Made by a program: the position numbers and the translations under genes
Shown here: positions 26,091 to 34,641 of the stretch, piece after piece
Position numbering within the stretch: position 1 is the first letter of the stretch
How the letters are laid out: each line of letters begins with the position of its first letter
Assembly (NCBI GenBank): GCA_964474285.1
Contig: CAYYSD010000005.1
Span: forward strand, 1 to 60,387
Source of the DNA: JACRBT01 sp964474285
Lineage (GTDB): Bacteria > Chloroflexota > Dehalococcoidia > Tepidiformales > Tepidiformaceae
Direction of reading: 5' to 3'
Length of the DNA stretch: 60,387 bases
Notes under the pieces: model-generated
The model's input: only the letters and a program-made list of their open reading frames with translations
The model's database searches: none
Told to the model about the DNA's origin: nothing

Positions 26091-27781
26091 GACCAGTCGC
26101 CCCCGCTGAAGAGATGGCTGGGGATATCCATGCCGGCAAGCGCGAACTTGGCGGCGAAGTTGGGGCGGACACCCGTGGGCTTCATCGACCCGTGGACTTT
26201 GCCATCGGCGTCCACGTGATCGAGCTTGAAGAGAAAGATGTCCTGGAGGGTGATCGTGTCGCCTTCCATGCCGCTCACTTCGGTGACATGGGTCAGCTTT
26301 CGCGATCCGTCCTGGAGGCGCGAGATCTGAATGAAGACGTGGATGGCCGATGCCACCTGTTCGCGGATGGCGCGCGCGGGCAGGTCCATGCCGGCCATGA
26401 GCACCATGTTTTCGAGGCGGGCGATGGCATCGCGCGGGGTGTTGGCGTGGATGGTGGAGATCGAACCATCGTGGCCGGTGTTCATGGCCTGGAGCATGTC
26501 GAAACACTCCTGGCCGCGGACTTCCCCGACGATGATGCGGTCCGGGCGCATGCGCAGGCAGTTGCGGACGAGATCGCGCTGGAGGATGGCGTTCTTGCCT
26601 TCGATGCTCGGCGGACGGGCTTCGAGGGTGATGACGTGATCCTGCTGGAGCTTGAGCTCGGCAGGGTCTTCGATCGTCACGATGCGCTCGGTGTTCGGGA
26701 TGAACGAAGAGAGCGCGTTGAGCATGGTGGTCTTACCGGTGCCGGTACCACCACTGATGATGATGTTCAGGTGAGCCCTCACGCACATCGCCAGGAATTC
26801 GGCGGTGGCATCGCTAAGGGCGCCGACCGCGATGAGGTCGGCCATGCGCATCTTGTCGGCGCGGAACTTTCGGATGGTGATGCTGGCCGCCTTGGGAGAG
26901 GCGGGCGGAATCGTGATGTTCACGCGGGAACCGTTGGGCAGGCGGGCATCCACCATCGGGCTGGACTCATCGATGCGGCGGCCCAGCGGGGCCACGATGC
27001 GTTCGATGATGCGCATCACGTGTTGCTTGTCGCGGAAACGAGCCGGGCTGCGGAAGATGCGGCCTTCGGATTCGTAGTAGACCTTGTCCAGGTCATTGAC
27101 CATGACTTCGGTGACCGCGGGGTCACGCAGGAGCGGCTCCAGCGGGCCAAGGCCGAGGACTTCATCGGCGACAGCCTCGAGCAGCTCATCGCGGCTGGTG
27201 CCGCCGAGCTGCAGGGCTTCCTGCTGGATGAGTTCGCGCGCGGCACGGATGACGGCCTCGCGCTGCTTGTCTTCCGGCATACCTTCGAGGGCGCCGTGTT
27301 CGAGCTCTTCGATGAGGAGTTCGTGGAGCTTGATCTTCGCCGCTTCGGCCTGGGGGTTCGCTCGTTGGCCGGCGGCTCCCACCGGGGCCTCCTGGCGGCG
27401 GCGGGGCATCTCGGCGGGCGCGGGGGCCGAAGCCTGGACGGCCGGATCGAGCGCAGACGAACCGGCGACCGCCGGCGCGCTGGGACGGAGGAGGCGAGGG
27501 CCTGCATCCGGCGCGACTGGCGCAAGGTTCTGGCCCGTATCGGAAGGACCGACGTCATCGACGGCACCCCAGCGCTGACGCTGCGGGGTGAGCTGGCCGG
27601 AGGGTCGCAGGCGCTGGGCCTGGGGTGCCTCCGGCTGGTTATCGTCGGCGCCCTGGGGGGCGCGCCCGGACTGGGGCTCGGTGGCATCGCCACCGGGGAA
27701 GCGCTTGCGCTGCCCGGACCAGCCGAATACGCGACCGGCCGCGTCCGAGGAATCCCGCCTTGCGTTCTGATCGTCCGCCAT
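26087..27781 (-). CDS. tadA: Tad pilus assembly ATPase TadA/CpaF
   Basis: A 564-residue secretion ATPase. Residues 1-145 are Pro/Gln/Arg-rich and look disordered, longer than usual for the family. The N-terminal domain follows (ADEVLGLGPLEPLLRDPAVTEVMVN). Then come Walker A GGTGTGKTT at 344-352, an Asp-box region, the Walker B segment RIIVGEVRGQECFDMLQAMNTGHDG, and the His-box SISTIHAN. It powers polymerisation of Flp pilin. AAGGAAGG precedes the ATG. Confidence 0.93.
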   Translation of the reverse strand: MADDQNARRDSSDAAGRVFGWSGQRKRFPGGDATEPQSGRAPQGADDNQPEAPQAQRLRPSGQLTPQRQRWGAVDDVGPSDTGQNLAPVAPDAGPRLLRPSAPAVAGSSALDPAVQASAPAPAEMPRRRQEAPVGAAGQRANPQAEAAKIKLHELLIEELEHGALEGMPEDKQREAVIRAARELIQQEALQLGGTSRDELLEAVADEVLGLGPLEPLLRDPAVTEVMVNDLDKVYYESEGRIFRSPARFRDKQHVMRIIERIVAPLGRRIDESSPMVDARLPNGSRVNITIPPASPKAASITIRKFRADKMRMADLIAVGALSDATAEFLAMCVRAHLNIIISGGTGTGKTTMLNALSSFIPNTERIVTIEDPAELKLQQDHVITLEARPPSIEGKNAILQRDLVRNCLRMRPDRIIVGEVRGQECFDMLQAMNTGHDGSISTIHANTPRDAIARLENMVLMAGMDLPARAIREQVASAIHVFIQISRLQDGSRKLTHVTEVSGMEGDTITLQDIFLFKLDHVDADGKVHGSMKPTGVRPNFAAKFALAGMDIPSHLFSGGDWS

Positions 27782-27808
27782 GGGAGAGCCTTCCTTTCGA
27801 ACCTTGGC

Positions 27809-29029
27809 TTACGCCGATTTCCTGAAGAGCGGGCGAAGGATGCTGAAACCGCCACCCTTCTTGGTGCTCCGGGACTTGTTCCGAACGCCCGCGAGCGCAC
27901 GGGCCATGTCTCGAATCTGAACGGAGACGCGGCTGTTGGGCCGGCTCATGACGATTGGGCGGCCGAGCTGGGCAGCCTTCACGACTTCGTTGTCCTGGGG
28001 GATGCGCCACCAGAGATCGGAATCAAGGGTGCGCTCGACATCTTTTTCGCGGACTCCGGTATCCATGCCAGCGCGGTTGAGGACGACCTTGATGCGCTCG
28101 TCGTCGTTGCCAAACCGCTCGTGGAGCATTTCGAGGGCGAGAACCGTGTCCTTGATGCTGGCCATGTCGAGAGTGGTGACGAGCAGAATCATGGTTCCGA
28201 CTTCGATGGCCGCGGCGACGATTTCGTTGAACGTGCCGGGGGTATCGAGGATGACGAAGTCGTGGGTCTGCGCGAGCACGTCCACGACATCGCGGATGTG
28301 GGCTGCGCTCAGGTTGCGCCAGTCGCTGGGGCGGGTGGGCGCCGGGAGGATGCGGACGCCGGATTCGTGTTGCACCAGGTATTCGCGCAACGAGTTGCGA
28401 TCGACGTTATCCAGGTTGCGGGCCAGGTCGGCAATCGAGCGCTCGACGGGGATGTCCATCGTGATGGCGACATCGCCGAAGCGGGTGTCCATATCGACGA
28501 GGGCGACGGTCTGGTGAGCTTCCATGGCGAGCGCAACGGCGAGGTTGGAGGAGATGGTCGTCTTTCCGATACCACCCTTGGCGCCGAACACCGTGATGAT
28601 GGTGCCCTGCGGCACGGGATCTTCGAGTTCGCCGCGGCGGCGCGCGTTGACGCGTTCCTTCTTTTCCAGCACGCGCGTGATGGAGCTTTCGAGCTCATCT
28701 TCGGCGAGCGGTTCCTGGAGGTAGTCCGAAGCTCCAGAGACCATCGACTGGCGCATGAGGCGGATGTTCGCCTCAGTGGAGAAGACGATGATCGGCAGAT
28801 CGGGCATGCCGTCGTTGAGCTTGGACAGCGTCTGAATGGGCCGGACCAGCGGCTCCTCGACGCGCATCAGGATGATATCTGGCTTCAGCTGGTGAGCCAG
28901 CGTGAACGCCTCGACGCCATAGCCCGCGCTTGCAAGAACTCCGAAGCCCAGCATGCTCAGCATCTTCTGGATTTCGGCCGTGCTCTCGCGGTCCGGGTCG
29001 ATCACGATGATCTGCGGTACCCTCGCCAT
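27809..29029 (-). CDS. cpaE: Tad pilus localisation protein CpaE/TadZ (pseudo-receiver plus ParA-like ATPase)
   Basis: A 406-residue protein with two domains. Residues 5-120 have a response-regulator receiver fold, but the phosphoacceptor position is Met55 in KPDIILMRVEEP, so phosphorylation is not expected. Residues 143-370 are a ParA/MinD-type ATPase with deviant Walker A KGGIGKTT (151-158) and VALVDMDTRFGD. CpaE/TadZ proteins position the pilus machinery at a pole or focus. GGAGGA lies before the ATG, and tadA follows after 27 bp. Confidence 0.9.
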   Translation of the reverse strand: MARVPQIIVIDPDRESTAEIQKMLSMLGFGVLASAGYGVEAFTLAHQLKPDIILMRVEEPLVRPIQTLSKLNDGMPDLPIIVFSTEANIRLMRQSMVSGASDYLQEPLAEDELESSITRVLEKKERVNARRRGELEDPVPQGTIITVFGAKGGIGKTTISSNLAVALAMEAHQTVALVDMDTRFGDVAITMDIPVERSIADLARNLDNVDRNSLREYLVQHESGVRILPAPTRPSDWRNLSAAHIRDVVDVLAQTHDFVILDTPGTFNEIVAAAIEVGTMILLVTTLDMASIKDTVLALEMLHERFGNDDERIKVVLNRAGMDTGVREKDVERTLDSDLWWRIPQDNEVVKAAQLGRPIVMSRPNSRVSVQIRDMARALAGVRNKSRSTKKGGGFSILRPLFRKSA

Positions 29030-29078
29030 CTCAGTTCCTCCACCGTCGCACGCCCACCGCGGGCGTTTGTCATCTGGC

Positions 29079-29110
29079 CGGGAGCGGCGGCCGTCGCGCC
29101 GCCGCTCCCG
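29079..29110 (-). other. GC-rich hairpin between cpaB and cpaE
   Basis: The perfect 13-bp stem CGGGAGCGGCGGC / GCCGCCGCTCCCG has a 6-base loop (cgtcgc on the plus strand) in the 105-bp gap between the two genes. No T-run follows on the minus strand, so an mRNA-processing or attenuating hairpin is more likely than full termination. Confidence 0.55.
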
Positions 29111-29134
29111 ATGTTCGTTGAGCCCGGGGGTTGA

Positions 29135-30019
29135 CTACTTCCTCAGGTCGAAGACATCTTCGAGGCCCCACGTGATGCGGCCTTCGAGTTTTCTATCGTC
29201 ACCCTTCTGGCGGGTCATGATGCGGTACTGGGCCTGGTCGTCTTTGAGCACGTCGATGAGGCCAACTTTGGCGGCCTGTTCGGGCGTGAGGGCCAGGGTG
29301 ACGGACAGGGCTTCCTGGAAGGTGCCCGCCTCGCCCTTCTTCGGGGCCTCTGCGCCGCTGGCCGTGGTGCCACTTGCCGCGGTGCTGGCGCCCTTGGCAT
29401 CGACGTTGGGGACAATGCGAACGAGCGTCTGGGCCACGGCGAGGACCTCAACGTTCTCGGCGATGACCCCGGAGAGCACGGTAGTCCGTTCCTGGCCCGT
29501 GAGTGGATCGACCTGGGCGGCAATAGAGACGCCGAGGACATCAACACGGTCGCCGGGCTGCGCGAGGCCGCCGTTCGCCCATGCTTCGTGAGGGACAATG
29601 ACGGAGAGCGCACGAAGGCCTTCGGGAACCTTGTAGGACAGTGTGGTCTGGCCGACGTAGGTGGTGACCTTTGCGGCGAGGACCTGTTCGCCCTGGAACA
29701 TGGGAGCGGTCGCGACCTTGTCGACGACGTCTTCGTTCTTTGTCAGGCGGCCGTTGAGCAGATCGGTGGCGGAGACGGTGCGGAGAGCGACGTCGTCCTT
29801 GGTGATCTTCTCGCCGACAGCGATGTCGCGCGTGACGACCAGGACGGACTCCGCCCCTTCGCTCGAACTGAGGGTCGCCTCGAGGCCGCCATCGCCGCCC
29901 CTGCTGTTCAGGAACGCGAACATGAGGCCTGCACTCAGGATGCCGAACAGGAGCGCGAGCATGAGAACGCCGCGATTCCTGCCAGATTGGGATGCTACTG
30001 CTGTAATTGATCGTGCCAC
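29135..30019 (-). CDS. cpaB: Flp pilus assembly protein CpaB/RcpC
   Basis: A 294-residue protein with a GTG start after a strong GGGGAGGAG site. It has one N-terminal membrane helix (GVLMLALLFGILSAGLMFAF), then a SAF domain (VVTRDIAVGEKITKDDVALRTV) and a RcpC-type domain (VPEGLRALSVIV, PGDRVDVLG). The last ~100 residues carry a low-complexity Ala/Ser/Thr/Gly linker. In diderms CpaB works with the CpaC secretin. No secretin is present here, so it may bridge the membrane and the cell wall. Confidence 0.88.
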   Translation of the reverse strand: MARSITAVASQSGRNRGVLMLALLFGILSAGLMFAFLNSRGGDGGLEATLSSSEGAESVLVVTRDIAVGEKITKDDVALRTVSATDLLNGRLTKNEDVVDKVATAPMFQGEQVLAAKVTTYVGQTTLSYKVPEGLRALSVIVPHEAWANGGLAQPGDRVDVLGVSIAAQVDPLTGQERTTVLSGVIAENVEVLAVAQTLVRIVPNVDAKGASTAASGTTASGAEAPKKGEAGTFQEALSVTLALTPEQAAKVGLIDVLKDDQAQYRIMTRQKGDDRKLEGRITWGLEDVFDLRK

Positions 30020-30140
30020 GTCTGACTCCTCCCCTACCTATATCGACCGTGATGGTTCCGGCCTTCAGGGGCTTGACCCGCCGTTTGTCCACTTTGCGAA
30101 GGATTTACATGCCGGGCGGGTGGTTTCCTCAAGGGACAAA

Positions 30141-30168
30141 GAGAGGGCAGCCGGCCGGCTGCCCTCTC
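30141..30168 (-). terminator. Terminator-like perfect palindrome after the VWA/TadG gene
   Basis: A 28-bp perfect palindrome (GAGAGGGCAGCCGG and its complement) begins 26 bases after the VWA gene stop and is followed on the minus strand by TTTG. It separates the flp-tadE-tadG block from the cpaB-cpaE-tadABC block, so the latter probably has its own promoter within 30020-30140. Confidence 0.7.
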
Positions 30169-30194
30169 CTGGGTGTGTTTGGCGCGGACGAAAG

Positions 30195-31772
30195 CTACTT
30201 CACCAGCGCGATGTGGGTCTTTTCGGCGATCGCCTGGAAGGCGTCGTCGAGATCTGCGGCCGAAGGGGCCTTGAAGTATTCGCCTCCACCCGCGTCAGCG
30301 ATGGACTGCAGGATGCAGTCCAGCACGCCGCCACCGAGACCGATGGTGTAGACCGTGATATCCGCTGCTGCGGCGACCGCGGCCTGGTTCACAGCGTGCG
30401 TGATAGAGGTGTTCGAAGCCGGGCACGAACTCGGGTCCGTTGTGTTACTTGTCGAGCACGACGCGGACTCGTATCCGTTCGTGCAGTACCGGTTCGGAAT
30501 GCCGTCAGTGAGGACCACCATGACGCGCACCGCGTTCGCGCGTTTGCCGGTTCCATCCAGGATGGCGCGGCCGCGAGCGATGCCGTGGGCGATATTGGTG
30601 GTTCCGTCGGGATAGTTGATGGCGTCGAGGTTGGTGTTGAGCGACGAGAAGTTGCTGGTCAGGTTCGAGCGGATGGTTCCGGTCGTCGAGTAGCTGGCCA
30701 GGCCGATCTTGTCGTAGCTGCTGTTAAAGAGGGAAATGAAGTACTTCGAATTGCTGACCGCCGAATCGAACGGTTCGGTTGGTCCCGTCGACGCCTTGGC
30801 TATGCCGTTGCAGTAGGCTGATTGACCGGCAGCGCCGCTGTAGCGGTTCGCCCAGATCTCGGCGCCAACGGAGTGCGCCGCCATCGGAGGTGTGAAGCCC
30901 AGGTCGTTGTTCGCCCTCGCACGGCGCACCGGCATCCTGTTTGTTGCGGGGTCAGGCCCCGGGCTGAGGATCTGGAAGAGCTCGTAGCCGCCGCCGCTGG
31001 AGTTCGGTATCAGGATCATGCCCGCCCGCACTCCGCTGAACGAACGTTGCCAATAGGGCGTCGAGCTGTTCCAGTTGTCGCCGAAATTCGACCGGTTGGT
31101 GGCCGAGCTGCCGCTGATGAAGATGCGGACGTCGTTCAACTCAATGGTGATGTCGGTGGCGGATGAAGACGGTATGCCCTGGATCCCCGGCGTGGACACG
31201 TCGCCATCGACCAGGACGGGGAAGGCGAAGCCCCCGGCAGGTGTGGAACGGCCGGGGCTCATGATCGCCGAACCCGTTTCGACGCTGGGGAAGCTTGGCA
31301 GGTTCGGGTGGTTGCACATGGAGCCGGAGATGTCCAGGACAACGGCGATGTCCAGCACCTGCGATTCAGCATCACCGAACGCGGACACATGCCAGTGGTC
31401 GACGCCAAAGAGGCGCGCGAACCAGGTGCTGACATCAGCGTCACCGGTCACCCGGACCGTCTTGTTCCCCGGCGGGTAGGTCACGGCGAAGTTGATGTTG
31501 TAGCCGTTCGCCTGGATGAAGTCATTGTTGTCTTCCCAATACTGGGTGGCTTTCGCGAGCGTGTCCGAGGTGTTCGGCATGCTCTGCGCCCCGGCGAGGG
31601 CGGCGGCGTCGACCGCAGCCTGCATCTGAGTACGGGCCCAGACGTAGCGGCCAACATCGATACTGAGGGCGGTGAAGCCCAGGAAGATAAACAGGAAAAG
31701 GGCAAACAGCGCGAGCGCCTGCCCATCCTCCCGAGTCTTCGCATTGATTGAACGCATGAATCCGATGCGCAT
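30195..31772 (-). CDS. tadG: TadG-like protein with von Willebrand factor A domain
   Basis: The ATG at 31772 follows GGAAGGAG; the open frame upstream was rejected. In 525 residues, the N-terminus EDGQALALFALFLFIFLGFTALSIDVGRYV is the TadE/TadG-type membrane segment with the DxGR motif, followed by QAAVDAAALAGAQ. Residues about 140-520 are a VWA domain with MIDAS motif DISGS (147-151) and VVLTDGIPN. Several cysteines (for example SMCNHP, YCTNGYESASC) could form disulfides outside the cell. It is probably a minor pilin or surface adhesin exported with the Flp system. Confidence 0.88.
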   Translation of the reverse strand: MRIGFMRSINAKTREDGQALALFALFLFIFLGFTALSIDVGRYVWARTQMQAAVDAAALAGAQSMPNTSDTLAKATQYWEDNNDFIQANGYNINFAVTYPPGNKTVRVTGDADVSTWFARLFGVDHWHVSAFGDAESQVLDIAVVLDISGSMCNHPNLPSFPSVETGSAIMSPGRSTPAGGFAFPVLVDGDVSTPGIQGIPSSSATDITIELNDVRIFISGSSATNRSNFGDNWNSSTPYWQRSFSGVRAGMILIPNSSGGGYELFQILSPGPDPATNRMPVRRARANNDLGFTPPMAAHSVGAEIWANRYSGAAGQSAYCNGIAKASTGPTEPFDSAVSNSKYFISLFNSSYDKIGLASYSTTGTIRSNLTSNFSSLNTNLDAINYPDGTTNIAHGIARGRAILDGTGKRANAVRVMVVLTDGIPNRYCTNGYESASCSTSNTTDPSSCPASNTSITHAVNQAAVAAAADITVYTIGLGGGVLDCILQSIADAGGGEYFKAPSAADLDDAFQAIAEKTHIALVK

Positions 31773-31809
31773 CGAATCGCATCTCCTTCCGGAGCTGATG
31801 ATGTGCTTG

Positions 31810-32208
31810 CTACTCCAGGCGCATCGAGGCGTGACCACTGATGGTCGGAGTAGAAAGGCTGCCGCCAGCGAGGGCCACCAGAGGGCCGATCGGCGTAACG
31901 AAGTCAAAGTCGTAGACCAGGTCCACGGTGATGGGTTCACCTCGGGGGCCCTGGACATTGCCCAGGGTGATCACGAGGTCGGAGGTGCCGAGCGGACCCA
32001 TCGCGTCGGAGATGCGAGTGTTGATGGTCGAGGTGTCCATCTGGGTGGCGCCCACGCGCGCGCCTTCGCGCGCGGCGTTGGTGACGGTGAGCCACGTATA
32101 GAAGGCACGACCGAAGTCCACGATCCCGAACATGAGGATCAACAACATCGGCAGGACGAGCGCGAATTCGACGAGCGTCTGCCCGGTCTCCGTCTTTCGC
32201 CATGCCAT
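31810..32208 (-). CDS. tadE: TadE-like minor pilin
   Basis: A 132-residue protein with the ATG at 32208. The N-terminus ETGQTLVEFALVLPMLLILMFGIVDFGRAFYTW is the classic TadE signature: Glu at +5 of the hydrophobic pseudopilin-like helix and an FGR motif. A small extracytoplasmic domain follows. The upstream sequence offers no strong ribosome binding site. It sits between flp and the VWA gene. Confidence 0.88.
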   Translation of the reverse strand: MAWRKTETGQTLVEFALVLPMLLILMFGIVDFGRAFYTWLTVTNAAREGARVGATQMDTSTINTRISDAMGPLGTSDLVITLGNVQGPRGEPITVDLVYDFDFVTPIGPLVALAGGSLSTPTISGHASMRLE

Positions 32209-32323
32209 GAGATTGGGCCGCCTTAACCGGATAGACCGCAAACGGCGGGGGGCGGAGGGTTCCTGGTGCATGTGCATCCTCGCTAAGGCGGGAGCTTGCC
32301 GCCGGGCATTGGGACGAAAATGG

Positions 32324-32361
32324 AGCAGGGTGGGGTGGCCGTGTGACCACTCCACCCTGCT
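32324..32361 (-). terminator. Attenuating terminator after the Flp pilin gene
   Basis: The 15-bp stem (one mismatch; 32347-32361 with 32324-32338, 8-base loop) is followed on the minus strand by CCATTTTCG. It lies 22 bases after the pilin stop. Partial termination here would give much more pilin mRNA than downstream assembly mRNA, as seen in other flp loci. Confidence 0.75.
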
Positions 32362-32383
32362 GTTGCTGAACGAACGGTGAGGG

Positions 32384-32569
32384 CTAGAGCGAGCCGGTGA
32401 CGGCGCCGAGAGTGCCGTTGATGCCGCCGGCCAGGGCCGTCAGGGCGCCGATGCAAACGACGGCGACGAGCGCGAGGATCAGGCCGTACTCGGCGAGGCC
32501 CTGGCCTTCTTCATCGCGGTGCTTGAGGGCGATAACCTTCCTGGCGGCCCAATTCTGAAGCTTCGACAT
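32384..32569 (-). CDS. flp: Flp/Fap-type major pilin
   Basis: A 61-residue pilin precursor. A basic leader (KLQNWAARKVIALKHRDEE) is followed by the Flp motif GQGLAEYGLILALVAVVCIGAL, with Glu and Tyr adjacent at the processing region, and a short Gly-rich tail. GAAGAGGT precedes the ATG. It is the first gene of the Tad locus. Cleavage requires a TadV/CpaA-type prepilin peptidase, which is not encoded in this window. Confidence 0.93.
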   Translation of the reverse strand: MSKLQNWAARKVIALKHRDEEGQGLAEYGLILALVAVVCIGALTALAGGINGTLGAVTGSL

Positions 32570-32966
32570 GTCTTTTTACCTCTTCCTTTTTCGGGTCGTT
32601 GCCCGTGATGCTTCCGCGGCCTGGGCCCCCGGCCTCCCCGCGCCGTTCCCGGAGCGCACTTGATTGCGCGAACCGTTCCTGGCTGGCCTCGCCACTGGCA
32701 TCCCCGGACCTCTCAGGAGAAAGGCTGGCTCCCGGGGCTGTGTGGTCTGGTTCCGAACGCTTTCCACAGCGGAGCTAATGGAACTTTCGTCTGCCGCTGG
32801 CCCCTCTAAAGGTGCGTCACCTTCTGTTCACTCGTTCTTCCCTGTGACGCTGCATTCAGAACCGGTGCGTTCACTTTTCCCGTGTCCTGCCGGGCGGCGG
32901 CTGCCGATATATACGGCGCGGAGCGTTCGTTCCCGCACACCACCTTCACCAGCGAGTTGAAAACGC
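32570..32966. promoter_or_regulatory. 397-bp non-coding divergent region: long flp leader and ICMT promoter
   Basis: No supported gene. On the minus strand the ~190 bases before flp are GC-rich and rich in self-complementary segments: CCCCGG/CCGGGG around 32708-32730, and GCGC-loop-GCGC near 32660. They may form a structured 5' UTR. I could not match the sequence to a known riboswitch (GEMM c-di-GMP, cobalamin and TPP cores are absent). On the plus strand a TATATA near 32909-32915, about 50 bases before the methyltransferase start, is a possible -10. Confidence 0.4.
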
Positions 32967-33623
32967 ATGACTGCAGCTGCGATGCCCGCCCGCCGCCCTC
33001 TTACTTCGACCGAACGCTGGCGCAGGCGCGGCAGCATGGCCCAGGACGCGTTGCTCGTGGTCATCACCGGCCTCTTCATCTGGGTCTATGCGAATGAGGT
33101 GATCAAGAGCGGGTCGATCACGAGCCTGTTCTTCGCCGTTGAACAGTCCATCCTCATCGGCATGTTCCTGACCCGTCGGCGGAGCTACGCGACCTCCACG
33201 CGGGCGGCGGACTGGATCGCCGCGACGATCGGGGGGTGGCTGCCGTTGGCACTGCGCCCCGTGGACGGCGCAGGTGATGCAGCAGCGCTGACGGGCACCG
33301 GGTTGCAGCTCCTGGGGCTGACTCTGACGTCGATCGGGTTCCTGGCGCTCGGCAAGAGCTTCGGGGTGGTGGCCGCAAACCGCGGGTTGAAGGTGAAGGG
33401 GCCGTATTCGATCGTGCGGCACCCCATCTACTTCTCCCACACGGTGACGATGAGCGGGTTCGTCATCGCGAACTTCAGCCCCGTAAACCTGGCCATCGTG
33501 CTCGTCGTGAGCGTCTTCCAGATCCTGAGGATGAACGCCGAGGAGCGGGTGCTGCTGGCAACCTCCGACTACGCTTCGTACAAGGAACGCGTGCCCTACC
33601 GCCTGCTCCCGGGCGTCTATTAG
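32967..33623 (+). CDS. ICMT/PEMT-like membrane methyltransferase
   Basis: A 218-residue protein with about five hydrophobic segments and, at residues 140-215, the isoprenylcysteine/phospholipid methyltransferase core: GLKVKGPYSIVRHPIYFSHTV (RHP-Y motif for SAM binding), then RMNAEERVLL and YKERVPYRLLPGVY. Such enzymes methylate lipids or lipidated substrates at the membrane face. It is divergent from flp; no partner gene is obvious. Confidence 0.82.
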   Translation: MTAAAMPARRPLTSTERWRRRGSMAQDALLVVITGLFIWVYANEVIKSGSITSLFFAVEQSILIGMFLTRRRSYATSTRAADWIAATIGGWLPLALRPVDGAGDAAALTGTGLQLLGLTLTSIGFLALGKSFGVVAANRGLKVKGPYSIVRHPIYFSHTVTMSGFVIANFSPVNLAIVLVVSVFQILRMNAEERVLLATSDYASYKERVPYRLLPGVY

Positions 33624-33798
33624 CCAACCCTCCGGGTAGCCGCGGCGCTCCGTCGCCGCTGGCCACGAGATCGCCGGCGGAGTGCTTTACCGCTGCCTGG
33701 TAGGCGACCGGGTCCCTTGGAACGGCGGCCAACGCAGGGCGATGTCCGTCCACATCCGGCAAGGCACCGATCGGGGAACGCGGCGTGGACGGCGATCT

Positions 33799-33832
33799 CG
33801 TGGTCCCCGGCCACAGACGGCCGGGGACCACG
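33799..33832. other. Perfect 14-bp hairpin downstream of the sirtuin gene
   Basis: Arms CGTGGTCCCCGGCC and GGCCGGGGACCACG with a 6-base loop lie 32 bases after the sirtuin stop (minus strand) in the 241-bp gap between convergent genes. There is no T-run, but it is the best candidate for the end of the glpK-glpD-sir2 transcript. The rest of the gap shows nothing recognisable. Confidence 0.6.
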
Positions 33833-33864
33833 GATGCGCGGGCGGCGCCGGGGCTACGGGTGTC

Positions 33865-34641
33865 CTAGCGTTGGATCTCGGCGATAATGGCCGGGATCGC
33901 GATGCCCGCAGAGGCGCGCACCACGACGTCGGCGATTTGGCTGAGGGGCGTCGGCTCGGGATTGATCTCGATCAGCGGGACGCCCCGACGCTTCGCCATC
34001 ACGGGGAACTCGGCCGCCGGGTAGACGACTGCCGACGTACCGACGACCAGGAACAGGTCCGCCAGCGCGGCCTGCCGGTAGCACTCTTCGAGGGCATCGC
34101 GCGGGATCGGCTCGCCGAACATGACCGTGTCGTTCTTCATGATGCCGCCGCACTCGGGGCAGAGGGGCGGGAGGCGGTCCATCGAAAGGCGGGCGAGGTC
34201 ATCACGGCCGCCACAGTTCATGCAGCGAACCTTGAACCGGTTGCCGTGGATCTCGGTGATGCCCCGCGAACCTGCCTTCCGATGAAGGTCGTCGATGTTC
34301 TGGGTGATGATGTGGGTGAGCTTGCCCATCGTCTCCAGCTCGGCCATCCCCAGGTGACCGGCGTTCGGTTCGGCGGTCTCAATCGCGCGCGAGAATTCAC
34401 TGCCCTCCGTGCGTCGACGGATGGCGTCCTCCCACCATGCCGCCGGGTCAGTGCGGAAGAGCTCCCAGCCGTCGATGGTGGGTTCTCCGAACTTCGTCCA
34501 GATGCCGTCTTTGCCGCGGTAGGTGGGTATGCCGCTTTCGGCAGAGAGCCCGGCGCCGACAAGCGCCACCACATGGTTCGCCCGCTTGATGTGGGCAGCG
34601 GTACGCACGATTGCGTGTTGAAGTTCGGGGTCGTCGATCAT
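33865..34641 (-). CDS. Sir2-family NAD-dependent protein deacylase
   Basis: A 258-residue sirtuin with the ATG at 34641 after GGGAGGGAG. It has the NAD motif GAGLSAESGIPTYR (29-42), TQNIDDLH (113-120), catalytic His132 (EIHGN), zinc ligands Cys140, Cys143, Cys161 and Cys164, and GTSAVVYPAAEFP. The start overlaps the glpD stop by four bases, so it is translationally coupled to glycerol-3-phosphate dehydrogenase. The Tyr-x-x-Arg pair of desuccinylases is not evident. It removes acyl groups from lysines using NAD+. Confidence 0.92.
   Translation of the reverse strand: MIDDPELQHAIVRTAAHIKRANHVVALVGAGLSAESGIPTYRGKDGIWTKFGEPTIDGWELFRTDPAAWWEDAIRRRTEGSEFSRAIETAEPNAGHLGMAELETMGKLTHIITQNIDDLHRKAGSRGITEIHGNRFKVRCMNCGGRDDLARLSMDRLPPLCPECGGIMKNDTVMFGEPIPRDALEECYRQAALADLFLVVGTSAVVYPAAEFPVMAKRRGVPLIEINPEPTPLSQIADVVVRASAGIAIPAIIAEIQR

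Noticed and set aside
26114..29134. A 1006-codon plus-strand open frame across tadA and cpaE
   Set aside because: It is antisense to two genes with unmistakable Walker motifs, and its translation shows the Asp/Glu/His/Gly-rich bias of an antisense shadow with no recognisable domain.
32570..32760. Cyclic-di-GMP or cobalamin riboswitch before flp
   Set aside because: A fragment looks a little like a B12 box, but the required order of conserved segments is missing; kept only as an unassigned structured leader.
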